DNA of 5,034 nt from Planctomycetaceae bacterium. Its GTDB lineage: Bacteria; Planctomycetota; Phycisphaerae; SM23-33. How positions within the stretch are numbered: position 1 is the stretch's first letter; each line of letters starts with the position of its first letter. The translations under genes and the position numbers were made by a program. Of this stretch, positions 4,081 to 5,034 are shown piece after piece. The notes below the pieces were generated by a model. That model was not told the origin of the DNA, ran no database searches, and worked only from the letters and a program-made list of their open reading frames with translations. The stretch spans positions 1 through 5,034 of the forward strand of contig JAJFVE010000168.1 in assembly GCA_021371965.1 (NCBI GenBank), in the 5' to 3' direction.

Positions 4081-5034
4081 ATGGCAGCTAAGAAGTTAGC
4101 TCTCGACACCGACGCTCGCCAGGCCCTTCTGGCCGGCGTAGAAAAGCTGGCCCGGGCGGTCAAGAGCACCCTCGGCCCGCGCGGACGCAACGCCATCCTC
4201 GATAAGGGTTGGGGCGCCCCCACCGTCACCAAAGACGGCGTGAGCGTCGCTGAGGAAATCCAGCTCTCCGACAAGAACGAAAACATGGGGGCCCAGCTCG
4301 TAAAAGAGGCCGCCAGCAAGACTTCAGACGCGGCTGGCGACGGCACCACCACCGCCACCGTGCTGACCGAGGCGCTGTTTGCCGAAGGCCTGCGCAACCT
4401 GATGGCCGGCGCCGACGCGATGGCGCTGGCCCGCGGCATGCGCACGGCGACGGCGGCTGTGCTCGACGAGCTCAAGGCCATGGCCAAGCCCGTCGATCCC
4501 AAGTCCGACGCCGACATCCGCAACGTGGCGGCCATCAGCGCCAATAACGACCCGACGGTCGGGGCGATGCTGGCCGAGGCCCTGAACAAGGTCGGCCGCG
4601 ACGGCGTGATCACCGTCGAAGAAGGAAAGAGCATCGAGACGACCGTCGACGTCGTCGAGGGCATGCAGTTCGACCGCGGATACCTTTCCCCCCACTTCGC
4701 CACGGACCCCGAGGCGATGGCGGCAGTGCTCGAAAAGTGCCTGATCCTCATTCACGAAGACAAGATCTCCAACGTGGCCAAGCTCGTGCCGCTGCTGGAG
4801 AAGGTCGCCAAGGCCAAGAAACCGATGCTGATCATCGCCGAAGACGTCGAGGGCGAAGCCCTGGCGACGCTGGTGGTCAACAAGCTGCGAGGCATCGTCA
4901 ACGTCTGCGCCGTCAAGGCCCCGGGCTACGGCGACCGCCGCAAGGCCATGCTCGACGACATCGCCATCCTCACCGGCGCCAAGGTCATCTCCAAGGACCT
5001 GGGCATGGACCTGGAAAAGGTTCAGCTCGCTGAG
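4081..5034 (+). CDS. groL: Chaperonin GroEL (60 kDa), 3' end outside the window
   Basis: GroEL forms the double-ring cytoplasmic chaperonin that folds proteins in an ATP-driven cycle with GroES. The window contains the first 318 of a usual 540-550 codons and is open to the last base. The equatorial ATP site is intact: LGPRGRN near residue 33, KDGVSV with D52, and [11 protein letters not shown] with D87, at the same numbers as in E. coli. The intermediate segment ISANND follows. The apical domain starts near 190 with [14 protein letters not shown] and contains [22 protein letters not shown]. At the substrate-binding face Y201 corresponds to E. coli Tyr199, while His205 replaces Tyr203. The ring and ATPase residues visible look functional. 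There is no groES in the 423 bp upstream, so the usual groES-groL order is absent here. It may be a secondary groEL copy or a separated groE locus. The strong RBS and MAAKKL start agree with the family. Identity is certain; completeness is unknown. Confidence 0.98.
   Translation, partial: MAAKKLALDTDARQALLAGVEKLARAVKSTLGPRGRNAILDKGWGAPTVTKDGVSVAEEIQLSDKNENMGAQLVKEAASKTSDAAGDGTTTATVLTEALFAEGLRNLMAGADAMALARGMRTATAAVLDELKAMAKPVDPKSDADIRNVAAISANNDPTVGAMLAEALNKVGRDGVITVEEGKSIETTVDVVEGMQFDRGYLSPHFATDPEAMAAVLEKCLILIHEDKISNVAKLVPLLEKVAKAKKPMLIIAEDVEGEALATLVVNKLRGIVNVCAVKAPGYGDRRKAMLDDIAILTGAKVISKDLGMDLEKVQLAE

Noticed and set aside
4059..4751. A 230-codon minus-strand open frame over groL
   Set aside because: Antisense shadow of groL: Ser/Ala-rich, no RBS or domain, and the plus-strand GroEL frame is unmistakable.

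Overview
The window holds three protein genes. On the minus strand are uvrB (160-2190, complete) and an unlinked-looking AAA-type ATPase gene (2449-3657, complete). On the plus strand is groL/GroEL (from 4081, cut off by the window end after 318 codons). The DNA is GC-rich, apart from a sharply AT-rich patch at about 3668-3726. The GroEL and UvrB sequences and the roomy intergenic regions packed with small repeats suggest a bacterium of the Planctomycetota type (perhaps Phycisphaerae-like). That placement rests on general sequence impression, not on a search, and is tentative.

Layout. Bases 1-128 form one long, nearly perfect inverted repeat (51-bp arms, 49 pairs matched, 26-nt loop), followed by three tandem 9-mers (129-155). 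Both lie just downstream of the uvrB stop codon and look like a small mobile or REP/MITE-like repeat. uvrB follows and reads leftward; it has a plausible own promoter at 2227-2256, a small hairpin in its leader and a close RBS. A 258-bp gap (2191-2448) separates it from the ATPase gene and contains several short repeats. The ATPase gene also reads leftward; its upstream AT-rich segment carries a 32-bp inverted repeat that could be an operator or an mRNA leader hairpin. The ATPase gene and groL diverge from a 423-bp intergenic region (3658-4080). On the groL side this region holds a pair of direct repeats two helical turns apart, two abutting dyad-symmetric sites at 3915-3959, a TTGACA hexamer and a strong Shine-Dalgarno.

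The genes do not form an obvious pathway. UvrB is the damage-verification helicase of nucleotide excision repair, GroEL is the general chaperonin, and the ATPase is an orphan P-loop protein of unknown role with a probable winged-helix C-terminus. No strong case for a multi-gene novel system is visible. The items most worth a second look are the large hairpin element at 1-128, the palindrome in front of the ATPase gene, and the twin dyads upstream of groL, which resemble CIRCE half-sites in swapped order but are not a CIRCE element.
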